Positions 17,108 to 26,068 of a DNA stretch of 64,000 nucleotides are shown here, piece by piece. Every line of letters begins with the position of its first letter. Positions within the stretch are counted from its first letter, which is position 1. Where the stretch lies: contig CAJFOI010000048.1 of NCBI GenBank assembly GCA_904396155.1, forward strand, positions 1 to 64,000, in the 5' to 3' direction. The notes under the pieces are model-generated. The model was not told the origin of the DNA. It made no database searches and saw only the letters and a list, made by a program, of their open reading frames with translations. A program made the position numbers and the translations under genes. The stretch is from Candidatus Avispirillum faecium (lineage in GTDB: Bacteria; Bacillota; Clostridia; Oscillospirales; CAG-272).

Positions 17108-18340
17108 TTAGGGGGCCATGATTCGGATTCTGGATTCCAGTCCGGCAAAGGTCGTATCTGCAAACGCACGTGCCGCTTCTGCTTCCTGGGTAGGAGGCGT
17201 AATAAATTCGGCATAACCCTCGGGCGAGTCCAAAAGCGGCTGGATATCCCCAAACACCAAAGATGCCTTTTCCAACGTCTCCCGGACTGCGTCTGCCTTT
17301 ACCCGCACATAGTAGGAAAACACATTTTCCGAAAAAGGCCGCACATACCCTTCCGGGGCCTTTTCCCATTCCATGGGAAGTTCCCGGTCCGCAAGGCCGC
17401 AGGCGGCGGCCACCACATCGGACACAACAGCGCCTGCTGTGGGCAGACGGCCCGCGCCCCGTCCGTAAAACATCACGTCCGCCGTCACCGGACTGACAAA
17501 CCGGATTCCGTTATAGACATCGTCGATATGCGCCAGCGGACTGGAGCCAGGCACAAACACCGGGCACACATACAGCGAAGCATTCGATTTGTCGATGCGG
17601 GCACTTCCCAAAAGTTTCACCGTGCCTCCCCATCGGGCGGCAGCGTCCATATCTGCAGGCGTGATCTTTGTCATGGTCTCCGTATAAACGTCTTTTTCAT
17701 CCACCAACCGATTGGTGGCGATCGCCGTGAGAATCATGATTTTCCGCTGCGCATCCAGTCCATCCACATCCGCCGCGGGATTGGCCTCGGCATATCCCAG
17801 GGTCTGGGCTTCCGCCAGCGCATCCGCAAAGGTCGCACCGTCCTTGCGCATTCGCGTGAGGATATAGTTTGTGGTGCCGTTCATAATCCCGTCAATGGCG
17901 GCAATCGTATCCCCTGCAAGACTGGTGCGCATGCCCCGGATCTGCGGGATACCGCCACCCACGCTGGCCTCGCACAAATAAAAGACGCCCATCTCTCTGG
18001 CAGCTGCAAGGATCTCCACACCCCGCTTTGCCACAAGTTCCTTGTTGGATGTCACCACACTTTTGCCCCCGCGGATCGCCTGCATCGTAAAGTCATAAGC
18101 TGCGCCGACACCACCCATGGTCTCACACACAATGGAAACTTCCGGATCGTCTGCTATGACAGACATATCGTGGACGACCCGGTCCCCATAGGGAGAGTCG
18201 GGAAACTCCAGTCTGTCCAAAATATATTTGACATGGATGTCATCGTGGACCATCCGCCGTACGGCCGCCCTGTTTTGTTCCAGAACTTCCGTGATGCCAC
18301 CGCCTACCACGCCGAATCCAAGAATCGCAATATGGATCAT
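17108..18340 (-). CDS. hom: Homoserine dehydrogenase
   Basis: A 410-residue enzyme that reduces aspartate semialdehyde to homoserine, on the path to threonine and methionine. The dinucleotide fold shows AILGFGVVGGG (residues 4-14). The catalytic region includes VVTSNKELVAKRG, GTTNYILTRM and AEANPAADVDGLDAQRK, followed by FVSPVTADVMFYGRGAGRLPTAGAVVSD. A C-terminal ACT domain of about 80 residues (from about 335) suggests feedback control by threonine. It is transcribed alone from the promoter at 18382-18410. No T-box or other leader is visible in the short upstream region. Confidence 0.94.
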   Translation of the reverse strand: MIHIAILGFGVVGGGITEVLEQNRAAVRRMVHDDIHVKYILDRLEFPDSPYGDRVVHDMSVIADDPEVSIVCETMGGVGAAYDFTMQAIRGGKSVVTSNKELVAKRGVEILAAAREMGVFYLCEASVGGGIPQIRGMRTSLAGDTIAAIDGIMNGTTNYILTRMRKDGATFADALAEAQTLGYAEANPAADVDGLDAQRKIMILTAIATNRLVDEKDVYTETMTKITPADMDAAARWGGTVKLLGSARIDKSNASLYVCPVFVPGSSPLAHIDDVYNGIRFVSPVTADVMFYGRGAGRLPTAGAVVSDVVAAACGLADRELPMEWEKAPEGYVRPFSENVFSYYVRVKADAVRETLEKASLVFGDIQPLLDSPEGYAEFITPPTQEAEAARAFADTTFAGLESRIRIMAP

Positions 18341-18381
18341 TTCCGTACCACACTTTCCCTGATTTTTTTATCTTCCGGTCC

Positions 18382-18410
18382 AGTATATCATATCTGCCCT
18401 GCAAAATCAA
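18382..18410 (-). promoter_or_regulatory. sigma-A promoter of hom
   Basis: Minus-strand TTGATT (18405-18410), a 17 bp spacer and TATACT (18382-18387). Confidence 0.65.
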
Positions 18411-18425
18411 TTCCGCCGGGCCGCT

Positions 18426-19655
18426 TCAGGACACGATCTTCCGCGCCTCCAGGTAATACCGCTTGCTCTTTGCCTCTCCCATGGAAAAGGTCTTGCGGGG
18501 AAGCGGTCCGTTCTCTGCCACATAGGAGAAAAGCGCTTCCTTGTCTACTCCGCTGCAGAAAAAGCCCAGGCAACCCGCGCCGGCGGACAGCGTCCGCAGG
18601 GAATCCTCCCCGTGGATATAGTCGCAGACCACGCCGGGATGGGTCTTGATATATCCGTCAATAAATTCCTGCAGGCAGCCCACATCCAGCGCATGTCCCT
18701 CGGGCAGGGTCAGGTGCCGCTCTCCGGCGGCAGTGACCGCCGTCGCTTTCCTCTTCCCCGCACTCACAGATTCCAAAGCGGCAAGAACATCCTCTGGATC
18801 ACAGTGTTTCAAAAGGCGATAGATCGGTTCAAATTCCAGTGCGGGATCGTGAAGGTTTACAATTTCCACCAACGCATACCGGGCCGGATGCGCTTTTGCA
18901 ACAGCATCCCCCAAAGTATCTTTTAACTCCCGATAGTATGCCGCAGCGCTGGCCAGAGAATGGTTCCCGTCTCCCACCGCATATACCACGCTGCCCTGCC
19001 GCCGGGTCTCATAGGCGCGCAGCGCCTCCAGCAGCTGTTCCTGCACGTCTCCTGTAACAAGATATCCGGCCGCATACCCGCCGCCCAGCATCAAGGGAAA
19101 GCGATACAGCCGTTCCATTTGCGGCTTTTTATCTGCCAGAGGTGCAATCACAAGATCCTTAGGATCGTCCATCAGAAGCATCACATGGGGCAGTTCCACT
19201 GCAGCTCCACGGCGGACTGCCACCCGCGGAGGGATCCGCTCCACCACAGTCGCCTCTGTAGGACGGATCGCCGAATGAGAGGCAGGCGTATAATCGTATG
19301 CCTCCAGATCTATCTTTCCGATCATTCCCCGGCGAACCCTGCCGTCCGGCAGCGTTCGTTCCAGATACACCATACTGTCCGGGAAAAGGCGCAGCTTTTC
19401 ACAAATCGACTGCATATTCTTTGCAATAATCCGATTGTGCTCCTGCTCCACGGCGGTTCCCAGATATACCTCCGGGAGGATCAGATCCAGTGTGGACAGA
19501 TGCCCGTCCACCGTCTTTTCCACATCCTCCCAATATTCCGGCTCACTGGTGAACTGATCACAGGCAATAACTGCCCACCGGGCCCAGTCTTCGCTCTCCG
19601 GCGGATAAGGCGGCAGCAGAATATCTGCCGGCGTAACAATGGTTTCCTGCAGCAT
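18426..19655 (-). CDS. DUF1015 family protein
   Basis: A 409-residue protein of the DUF1015 family, recognised from RWAVIACDQFTSEPEYWEDV near the N-terminus and YAVGDGNHSLASA in the middle. The family is widespread and often annotated as conserved or as a predicted HTH/kinase-associated protein; no reaction is established. In several bacteria it neighbours serine-biosynthesis genes, but here its neighbours are hom (downstream, with its own promoter) and an oppositely oriented ABC exporter. The ATG at 19655 follows AAAGGGA. It has its own promoter at 19689-19717. Confidence 0.88.
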   Translation of the reverse strand: MLQETIVTPADILLPPYPPESEDWARWAVIACDQFTSEPEYWEDVEKTVDGHLSTLDLILPEVYLGTAVEQEHNRIIAKNMQSICEKLRLFPDSMVYLERTLPDGRVRRGMIGKIDLEAYDYTPASHSAIRPTEATVVERIPPRVAVRRGAAVELPHVMLLMDDPKDLVIAPLADKKPQMERLYRFPLMLGGGYAAGYLVTGDVQEQLLEALRAYETRRQGSVVYAVGDGNHSLASAAAYYRELKDTLGDAVAKAHPARYALVEIVNLHDPALEFEPIYRLLKHCDPEDVLAALESVSAGKRKATAVTAAGERHLTLPEGHALDVGCLQEFIDGYIKTHPGVVCDYIHGEDSLRTLSAGAGCLGFFCSGVDKEALFSYVAENGPLPRKTFSMGEAKSKRYYLEARKIVS

Positions 19656-19688
19656 TTTTGTCCCTTTCCTGCTTCATTTACTGACAAT

Positions 19689-19717
19689 ATTATACAGAAA
19701 ATGTCCCCCTGTGTCAA
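19689..19717 (-). promoter_or_regulatory. sigma-A promoter of the DUF1015 gene
   Basis: Minus-strand TTGACA (19712-19717), a 17 bp spacer and a perfect TATAAT (19689-19694). Confidence 0.8.
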
Positions 19718-19852
19718 TCCGTGAAAAAGGAGAATCGAAGGGGCATACGAACACGCAAGCAGGCTGTTTTGCCGAAAATGCGCGGCGCCGCGCCACAAAA
19801 AGCATCTCTGTGAAAACCCATCCCATGTTTATACATTTTTTACACGATCTGC

Positions 19853-19881
19853 TTGCCCCGCGAAAAAAAACGATGTACAAT
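19853..19881 (+). promoter_or_regulatory. putative promoter of the ABC exporter
   Basis: TTGCCC (19853-19858), a 17 bp spacer and TACAAT (19876-19881), 29 bp before the start codon. Confidence 0.5.
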
Positions 19882-19910
19882 TATTAAAATGCAAAAAAGG
19901 AGATGATCCC

Positions 19911-21845
19911 ATGATGGGTCCGCCGCCTATGGGAGGCAGAGAGGAAGCACTGAAAAAGCTGCGAGAACCAAGGCCCCGGAATATCCGGGAAGTCCCCGGA
20001 TATCTGCGGCGGGTAATAAAAAATTTCTTCCGCCGTCTGCTGTACATATTCCGCCTGGTGTGGGAAGCAAAGCCCTGGATTTTGCCGGTCATGCTTTTGT
20101 ATTGCCTGATCAGCGGCGTGCTGCCTGTGCTGGGATCCTTCATCAACGCGGGAATTTTGAACGACCTGGCCCAGGCATACACCTCTGCAGTCGCAGGGGC
20201 ACCGATCCCCCTTCGGGGCATTCTGGGGCTTTTAATCCTGAAATTTGTCTATCTGTTCGGCACAACGCTGCTCAGCACTGTGTACAATATGATCATCCGC
20301 ATCTCCGGAGAGCTGGTCTCCAATCATATTAAAATCAAAATTATTGAAAAGGCAAAGGAAGTGGATCTGGCCAGCTTCGACATGCCGGAATTCTACGAAA
20401 AGATGGAAAATGCCAGCAGAGAGGCGGGCAATCGTCCGGTATCGATCCTCCAATCCACCTTCAACATCCTCTCCGTTTGCATCAGCGTAGTTTCCTACAT
20501 TGTCATTCTGGTGGCCATCAGTCCCTGGGCGCCGGTTATCATAATCGCGCTGTCTGTCCCCACAGCCATTATCAGCTTTATCTACCGGAAGAAAAACTTT
20601 CAATATATGCGCCACCGCTCCAAGGACCGGCGGCAGATGAACTATTACAACGATCTGATGGTAGACAAGGATGTGGCCAAGGAGGTGCGGATCTTTCACC
20701 TCTCCGACGTCTTTATCGACTGCTACAAGAAAACTTTTCGCCGATACTTCTCCGGAATGAAAAGGCTGATTGTTCAGGAAGGCATCTGGAGCAGCGCCAT
20801 GTCTCTTGTAAGCGCTGCCGTCAACTGCACGCTTTTCCTCTACATCGCCAATCTGGTGCGGCTGGGAGAAGCGCAGATCGGCGACTATTCCCTGTATACC
20901 GGTGCGCTGGAGTCCATCTCCACAGGTGTATCGTCCCTGATTTCCACGACGGCAACCATATATGAAGGAACTTTGTTTATTGACAACATGATTGCCTTTA
21001 TGGAAGAAAAACCCAAAATTCTGCCCCTCCTTCCCCAGCCTCTCCACGTCCACAGGCACACCGGTCACACCATCGAGTTTCAGCACGTAAGCTTTGCTTA
21101 CCCGGGTACCACGCGCCGGGTGATCGACGATGTAAGCTTCGTGCTGGATCCGGGAGAAACCCTGGTTCTGGTGGGGCTCAACGGCGCTGGGAAGACCACG
21201 CTCATCAAGCTGCTCACCCGGCTGTACGACCCCACGGAAGGTGTCATCCTGCTGGACGGTGCAGATATACGAAATTATGACGTGGGCGAGTTGTACGACA
21301 TGTTCGGGATCATTTTCCAGGATTTTGGGAAGTACGCCTTCAGCGCAGGGGAAAACATCGAATTCGGACAGATCAGCAAGGGATATGTAAAGGAAGACAT
21401 TTCCGCCGCAGCACAGGCGGCGGGCGCGGATTCCTTCATCCAAAAGCTGAAGGATGGGCTGGACACCCCCCTGACCCGCTATTTTGAACCGGACGGCACA
21501 GAACTGTCTATCGGCCAGTGGCAGAAGCTGTCTGTCGCCCGGGCATTCTACAGCGATTCGGACGTGCTGATCCTGGACGAGCCCACAGCAAGCCTGGACC
21601 CTCTGGCGGAGCAGGAGATCTTCAACCAGTTTGAGCGGCTGCGAAAGGACAAAACCACCATCTTTGTCTCTCACCGGCTGTCCAGCGCCACCATCGCCTC
21701 CAAGATTCTGGTCTTGGAGCAGGGCAGGATCGTGGAAAGCGGCAATCATGTCCAGCTAATGGAGAAGCACGGACGGTACTGGGAGCTCTTCTCCACCCAG
21801 GCAAAACGATATACGGGAGAAGGAGAAAAAGGCCCCCTGGTGTGA
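19911..21845 (+). CDS. ABC transporter, fused permease and ATPase (exporter type)
   Basis: A 644-residue half-transporter. The permease part (about 60-345) has roughly six membrane segments. The ATPase part shows Walker A GLNGAGKTTL, the signature LSIGQWQKLSVARAF (a Q for the usual second G of LSGGQ), Walker B VLILDEPTASLDP and the H-loop VSHRLSS. It is an exporter of unknown substrate (peptide, lipid or drug), probably a homodimer since no partner gene is adjacent. The ATG at 19911 follows AAAAAGGAG. The last codons (KGPLV-stop) are encoded by the leading edge of the dispersed GC-rich repeat, so the original C-terminus appears to have been replaced. Confidence 0.9.
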   Translation: MMGPPPMGGREEALKKLREPRPRNIREVPGYLRRVIKNFFRRLLYIFRLVWEAKPWILPVMLLYCLISGVLPVLGSFINAGILNDLAQAYTSAVAGAPIPLRGILGLLILKFVYLFGTTLLSTVYNMIIRISGELVSNHIKIKIIEKAKEVDLASFDMPEFYEKMENASREAGNRPVSILQSTFNILSVCISVVSYIVILVAISPWAPVIIIALSVPTAIISFIYRKKNFQYMRHRSKDRRQMNYYNDLMVDKDVAKEVRIFHLSDVFIDCYKKTFRRYFSGMKRLIVQEGIWSSAMSLVSAAVNCTLFLYIANLVRLGEAQIGDYSLYTGALESISTGVSSLISTTATIYEGTLFIDNMIAFMEEKPKILPLLPQPLHVHRHTGHTIEFQHVSFAYPGTTRRVIDDVSFVLDPGETLVLVGLNGAGKTTLIKLLTRLYDPTEGVILLDGADIRNYDVGELYDMFGIIFQDFGKYAFSAGENIEFGQISKGYVKEDISAAAQAAGADSFIQKLKDGLDTPLTRYFEPDGTELSIGQWQKLSVARAFYSDSDVLILDEPTASLDPLAEQEIFNQFERLRKDKTTIFVSHRLSSATIASKILVLEQGRIVESGNHVQLMEKHGRYWELFSTQAKRYTGEGEKGPLV

Positions 21846-22013
21846 AGGGAGCTTCCGCGAAACAATCCAAGAAAGGCCCCCTTGTGCAAAGGGGGCTGGC
21901 TCCGCGCATGCGGAGACGGAGGGATTGTCTGCAACAACCCCTCCGAGTTTTGCTTCGCAAAGCCCACCACCCCCGGGTCTGCTGCGCAGCCCCCGCACAG
22001 GGAAGGGCGAAAA
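21829..22013. repeat. dispersed GC-rich hairpin repeat, cluster 1
   Basis: One full unit (about 21873-22013) preceded by a short partial unit overlapping the end of the ABC transporter gene. The order of stems matches the other clusters: GCCCCCTTGTGCAAAGGGGGC, the variable stem CTCCGC-GCAT-GCGGAG, then a GGGATTGT/ACAACCCCTCC pairing. It occupies the gap before the nag operon promoter; nothing coding is seen here. Confidence 0.8.
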
Positions 22014-22090
22014 TGAAAAGGTTCCCTGCGGGGAGACGAACGGAAACGCAAGGCCCTTTGTGGGAAAGGTTTCCTCACAAAATAAATAAA

Positions 22091-22120
22091 GACAAAATTT
22101 CATTTTTTATTGATTTTGTC
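22091..22120 (+). promoter_or_regulatory. candidate operator of the nag operon
   Basis: A perfect inverted repeat GACAAAAT-N14-ATTTTGTC. The right arm overlaps the -35 element of the nagA promoter, a position suited to a repressor such as a GntR- or ROK-type amino-sugar regulator. No regulator gene of that kind is adjacent. Confidence 0.45.
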
Positions 22121-22138
22121 TTGCCCGGTGAGTATAAT
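22110..22138 (+). promoter_or_regulatory. sigma-A promoter of nagA-nagB-ROK
   Basis: TTGATT (22110-22115), a 17 bp spacer and a perfect TATAAT (22133-22138). Confidence 0.75.
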
Positions 22139-22187
22139 AGGGTATAAGGGAAGTTTTGGCTATTCCACAAAACGGAGGTATGAAAAA

Positions 22188-23336
22188 GTGAAATGCATTG
22201 TAAACGGAAAGCTTGTTCTTCCGGACAAAATCGCGGAGGGAAAGGCGCTTCTGTTTGACGATACCATTGCGGAAATTGCAGACGCATCTGCTGTAGATAC
22301 CGGCAAATACGAAACAATTGATGCACAGGGCATGTACGTAGCGCCCGGACTGCTGGACATGCACATCCACGGGTACGCAGGAGAAGACACGTCCGATGCA
22401 AATGAAAACGGGCTGCTCAAAATGTGCCGGGCACTGGCCGAAAACGGCGTGACATCCTGGTGTCCTACCACAATGACCGTGGCAAAAGAAGATATCCTTG
22501 CAGCCTTTGACACCGTGCGCAAGGTACATGCACGCACAGACTGCTATGGTGCAAAGGTGCTGGGTGTCAACTGTGAGGGTCCCTTTATCAATCCGTCGAA
22601 AAAGGGCGCCCAGGCAGAGGAGCACATTCTGCGCCCCGACGCGAAATTCATTCTGGACAATGCAGACATCGTCCGCGTCTTCACCATAGCGCCGGAAATG
22701 GACGGCGGGCTGGAGTGCATCCGGAAGGTGTACGAGGACGGCCGGGTATTGGTTTCCATGGGACACACCGGTGCCACCTATGAGGAGGCCATGGCGGGCA
22801 TTCAGGCAGGTGTACGCCATGCCACCCACCTGTTCAACGCAATGACGCCGCTTATGCACAGAAATCCGGGAGTCGTAGGTGCTGCACTGTCGTCCGACAA
22901 CGTAAGCTGCGAGCTGATCGCAGACACATTCCACGTAAACAAGGGTCTCTTCGGCCTGGTCGCAAAAATCAAAAAAGACAAGCTGTGCCTGATCACCGAC
23001 TGTATGCGTGCCGGCGGCATGCCCGACGGAACCTACACTCTGGGCGGACAGCCTGTGCATAAGACGGGCATCAAGTGCCTGCTGGAGGACGGCACCATCG
23101 CCGCCAGCGTGCTGCGGCTCAACGAGGCGGTGCGCAACCTGTATGAAAATACGGATCTCACCCTTCCCCAGGCAGTGGCCTGCGCCAGCCTGCATCCTGC
23201 AAAGGCATTAAAAGTCGATGACAAAATCGGGTCCCTGGAAGCGGGAAAATGTGCGGACATCATTATTTTTGATGATCAATTTGATATACAAAAAACAATT
23301 ATCGGAGGAAACACAGTATGCGGGAAAATGAAGTAA
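22188..23336 (+). CDS. nagA: N-acetylglucosamine-6-phosphate deacetylase
   Basis: A 382-residue amidohydrolase converting GlcNAc-6-P to glucosamine-6-P plus acetate. Metal and substrate motifs visible are DMHIHGYAGEDT (about residues 55-66), NCEGPFINPSKKGAQ, MGHTGATYEEA, THLFNAMTPLMHRNPG and ITDCMRAGG. The start is a GTG at 22188, nine bases after GGAGG; readings from further upstream would cross the promoter. It is the first gene of an operon with nagB (19-base overlap) and a ROK protein, which together handle amino sugars from peptidoglycan, mucin or chitin. Confidence 0.95.
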   Translation: MKCIVNGKLVLPDKIAEGKALLFDDTIAEIADASAVDTGKYETIDAQGMYVAPGLLDMHIHGYAGEDTSDANENGLLKMCRALAENGVTSWCPTTMTVAKEDILAAFDTVRKVHARTDCYGAKVLGVNCEGPFINPSKKGAQAEEHILRPDAKFILDNADIVRVFTIAPEMDGGLECIRKVYEDGRVLVSMGHTGATYEEAMAGIQAGVRHATHLFNAMTPLMHRNPGVVGAALSSDNVSCELIADTFHVNKGLFGLVAKIKKDKLCLITDCMRAGGMPDGTYTLGGQPVHKTGIKCLLEDGTIAASVLRLNEAVRNLYENTDLTLPQAVACASLHPAKALKVDDKIGSLEAGKCADIIIFDDQFDIQKTIIGGNTVCGKMK

Positions 23337-24109
23337 AAGCCTATTGCAACGGAAAGAAAAGCGGCGTGCGGGTATTTGTCGCGGGCAGTTATGAGGCTCT
23401 GTCCAAAAAGGCGGCTACCATCGTGGCAGGCGCTATCAGCAGCAAGCCCACCTTTATGCTGGGTCTGGCAACAGGGACCTCTCCCCTGGGGCTCTACAGC
23501 AATCTGGCACAGCTTTGCGACGAGGGCAGAGTAGACTTTTCCAACGTCACCACCTACAACCTGGATGAGTACTACCCCATCGATCCGGAGAACGACCAGT
23601 CCTACCGGTATTTCATGAACAAGAATTTGTTCCATAAAATCAACATCGACATAAACAAAACCCACGTGCTGAACGGAAAAGCTTCCGACTGGGAAAAGGA
23701 ATGCAGCGCGTACGACGCGGCCATTGAAGCCGCCGGCGGCATCGATCTGCAGGTGCTGGGCATCGGCAACAACGGCCACATCGGATTCAACGAACCCGGT
23801 GATACCTTCATTTGGGGCACGCACAGAGTAGAGCTGACAGAAAGCACTATCGAGGCAAACTCTCGTCTCTTCAACAGCAAGGACGAGGTGCCCCGCGCTG
23901 CACTGTCCATGGGAATCGGCAACATCATGACGGCAAAACAGATCGTTCTGGTAGCCAACGGTGCTGCAAAGGCACAGGCAATCAAGGGTGCGCTGGAAGG
24001 AGAGATCACACCCTGGTGTCAGGCATCCATCCTGCAGCTGCATCCCAATGTGACCTTTATCCTGGATGAAGAAGCAGCCGGCGCGCTGGAAGTATACAAA
24101 GCAGTTTAA
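23318..24109 (+). CDS. nagB: Glucosamine-6-phosphate deaminase
   Basis: A 263-residue isomerase/deaminase producing fructose-6-P and ammonia from glucosamine-6-P. Characteristic segments are LGLATGTSPLGLYSNL, TYNLDEYYPI (active-site Asp), LGIGNNGHIGFNEPG (catalytic Asp-His relay region) and ALSMGIGNIMTAKQIV. The start at 23318 has GGAGG at 23304-23308 and overlaps the end of nagA, indicating translational coupling. The length is close to the classical 266 residues. Confidence 0.96.
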   Translation: MRENEVKAYCNGKKSGVRVFVAGSYEALSKKAATIVAGAISSKPTFMLGLATGTSPLGLYSNLAQLCDEGRVDFSNVTTYNLDEYYPIDPENDQSYRYFMNKNLFHKINIDINKTHVLNGKASDWEKECSAYDAAIEAAGGIDLQVLGIGNNGHIGFNEPGDTFIWGTHRVELTESTIEANSRLFNSKDEVPRAALSMGIGNIMTAKQIVLVANGAAKAQAIKGALEGEITPWCQASILQLHPNVTFILDEEAAGALEVYKAV

Positions 24110-24131
24110 CAGAGCAGAAAGGGAAAAGAAG

Positions 24132-25505
24132 ATGATCAACGCAGTTCTCGACCCCCAGTTCCAGCCTATGGCGCTGGTGGTGAAAACATACAAAGAAGCC
24201 GTTGCCAAAGCCGGCGGCACTCCCCTGGCAATCGCCATAGAACGGAACAAGGGCTTTATTTCCACCTACCAGCTGGACATATATCCGGAAGGAACTGGCC
24301 ACGACGAGGAAACCTACGACGTTGTGGAGCGAATCGTAAAGACCCTTCTGTGGATTCACGGGGGATACAAGATCACCATCTCCGGTTCCCGGAAAATCTA
24401 CGAGGGGATCGCCGCTGCATACCAGAAAGGCGGCGCCCGTGCATTTGATGCAGACTTTATGGCCCGGGTATATGAGGCGCCCTTCTCTGTGGAATACGTA
24501 GCAGATGTAAAGGATGCGCCCAAGGCATACCAGGCCGCCGCACCCGTAGGCCGGCATTTGGACGGCTGCCGCATCGGCTTTGATGCCGGCGGAAGCGACC
24601 GGAAGGTCAGCGCCGTGGTCGATGGGGAAACTGTATATTCCGAGGAAGTCGTATGGTTCCCCAAGCTCCAGTCTGATCCCATGTACCACTATCAGGGCAT
24701 TCTGGAAGCGATGAAAACTGCCGCTTCTCACATGCCCCGTGTAGACGCCATCGGCGTATCCTCCGCAGGGGTATACATCGACAACAAAATCATGATCGCT
24801 TCCCTGTTCTTGAAGGTATCCGATGAAGACTTTGAAAAGCATGTGAAAAACATGTACATCAATGTGGCAAAGGAAATCGGTAACGTACCTGTTGAGGTAG
24901 CAAACGACGGCGACGTAACCGCCCTTGCCGGCGCCATGGATCTGGATGATACCAATGTGCTGGGGGTCGCCATGGGCACCAGTGAGGCCGGCGGATATGT
25001 AGATGGCCAAGGCAATATCACCGGATGGCTCAACGAGCTCGCTTTTGTCCCCGTAGATTTCTGTAAGGACGCCATGGTGGATGAATGGAGCGGCGACTAC
25101 GGCTGCGGAGTAAAGTATTTTTCCCAGGACGGCGTGATCAAACTGGCGCCCGCTGCAGGCATTGAATTGGACGAGAGCCTGTCCCCGGCGGAAAAGCTGA
25201 AGGTCGTACAGGAACTGATGGCAACAGGCGACGAGCGCGCCGCAAAAATCTACGACACCATCGGCGTGTACTTTGGTTATGCCATTGCCTATTATGCCAT
25301 GTTCTACGACATCAAGCACGTGCTGATCATGGGGCGTGTCACCAGCGGCGAGGGCGGCACCATTCTCCTTGCCCGCGCAAACGAAGTGCTTTCCAAAGAA
25401 TTCCCCGACCTTGCAGAAAAGCTGGAACTGCACATCCCGGACGAAAAGAGCCGTCGCGTTGGTCAGTCTGTTGCAGCCGCAAGTCTGCCGGAAATTCGCA
25501 AATAA
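24132..25505 (+). CDS. ROK family protein, probable sugar kinase, with N-terminal extension
   Basis: A 457-residue protein. Residues 1-155 are an extension without a recognised domain. The ROK/ASKHA core begins GCRIGFDAGGSDRKVSAVV (phosphate-1 loop, with S-D-R-K for the usual T-x-x-K), continues with VEVANDGDVTALAGA (catalytic Asp region) and LGVAMGTSEAGGYVDG (phosphate-2 loop). The usual CxCGxxGC zinc cluster of ROK kinases is not apparent. Position at the end of nagA-nagB suggests phosphorylation or sensing of GlcNAc or a related sugar, but this is inferred from context. The ATG at 24132 was chosen with AAAGGGAAAAG before it, 22 bp after nagB. Confidence 0.8.
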   Translation: MINAVLDPQFQPMALVVKTYKEAVAKAGGTPLAIAIERNKGFISTYQLDIYPEGTGHDEETYDVVERIVKTLLWIHGGYKITISGSRKIYEGIAAAYQKGGARAFDADFMARVYEAPFSVEYVADVKDAPKAYQAAAPVGRHLDGCRIGFDAGGSDRKVSAVVDGETVYSEEVVWFPKLQSDPMYHYQGILEAMKTAASHMPRVDAIGVSSAGVYIDNKIMIASLFLKVSDEDFEKHVKNMYINVAKEIGNVPVEVANDGDVTALAGAMDLDDTNVLGVAMGTSEAGGYVDGQGNITGWLNELAFVPVDFCKDAMVDEWSGDYGCGVKYFSQDGVIKLAPAAGIELDESLSPAEKLKVVQELMATGDERAAKIYDTIGVYFGYAIAYYAMFYDIKHVLIMGRVTSGEGGTILLARANEVLSKEFPDLAEKLELHIPDEKSRRVGQSVAAASLPEIRK

Positions 25506-25519
25506 TTTAATATAAAATG

Positions 25520-26027
25520 AGAAGGCCCCCTTGTGCAAAGGGGGCTGTTTGCGTTAGCAAACTGGGGGATTGTTTTGTTTTTTACAACCCCTCCGTCAGC
25601 TTCGCTGACACCTCCCCTTACACAGGGGAGGCTTTAGGTGAAGTAAGGTCCCCTTGTGGGGAGCTGCGCAGCAGCTCCGGGGGCATACCCGCGAAGCAAT
25701 GCAAGAATAGGCCCCCTTGTGCAAAGGGGGCTGTTTTTGCGTATGCAAAAACTGGGGAATTGTTTCTCTTCCACAACCCCTCCGTCACTGAAGCGGCACC
25801 ACCCACGGGTCTGCTGCGCAGTCCCTGCACAGGGGAGGCTTGCATTTCGTGTGGGCTCCCTTGTGTAAAGGGAGCTGTCTGCGTAAGCAGACTGAGGGAT
25901 TGTTCCTGCTTCCAACCCCTCCGTCAGCTTCGCTGACACCTCCCCTTGCACAGGGGAGGCTTTAGTAATATGGGAAACCTCTCTGTCAGCTTCGCTGACA
26001 CCACCCCTTACACTGGGGAGGAATAAA
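25520..26027. repeat. dispersed GC-rich hairpin repeat, cluster 2 (tandem units)
   Basis: Three full units (about 25522-25634, 25709-25842, 25853-25963) plus partial units at 25647-25705 and 25974-26021 fill the gap between the ROK gene and the convergent ABC exporter. The variable stem reads TTTGC-GTTA-GCAAA, TTTTTGC-GTAT-GCAAAAA and GTCTGC-GTAA-GCAGAC in successive units, so pairing is kept while sequence changes. Other stems are GTCAGC-TTC-GCTGAC and CCTCCCCTTACACAGGGGAGG. Open frames here are by-products of the repeats. Confidence 0.85.
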
Positions 26028-26068
26028 TGAATAGGCCTCTTGTGGGGACTTTTTTACTAATAGACGTA

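Noticed and set aside
25517..25936. 139-codon frame over repeat cluster 2
   Set aside because: Same repeat-derived peptides in several frames; no ribosome site.
25520..26027. CRISPR array
   Set aside because: Tandem units are 110-135 bp, self-complementary and variable in length, with no regular spacers and no cas genes nearby.
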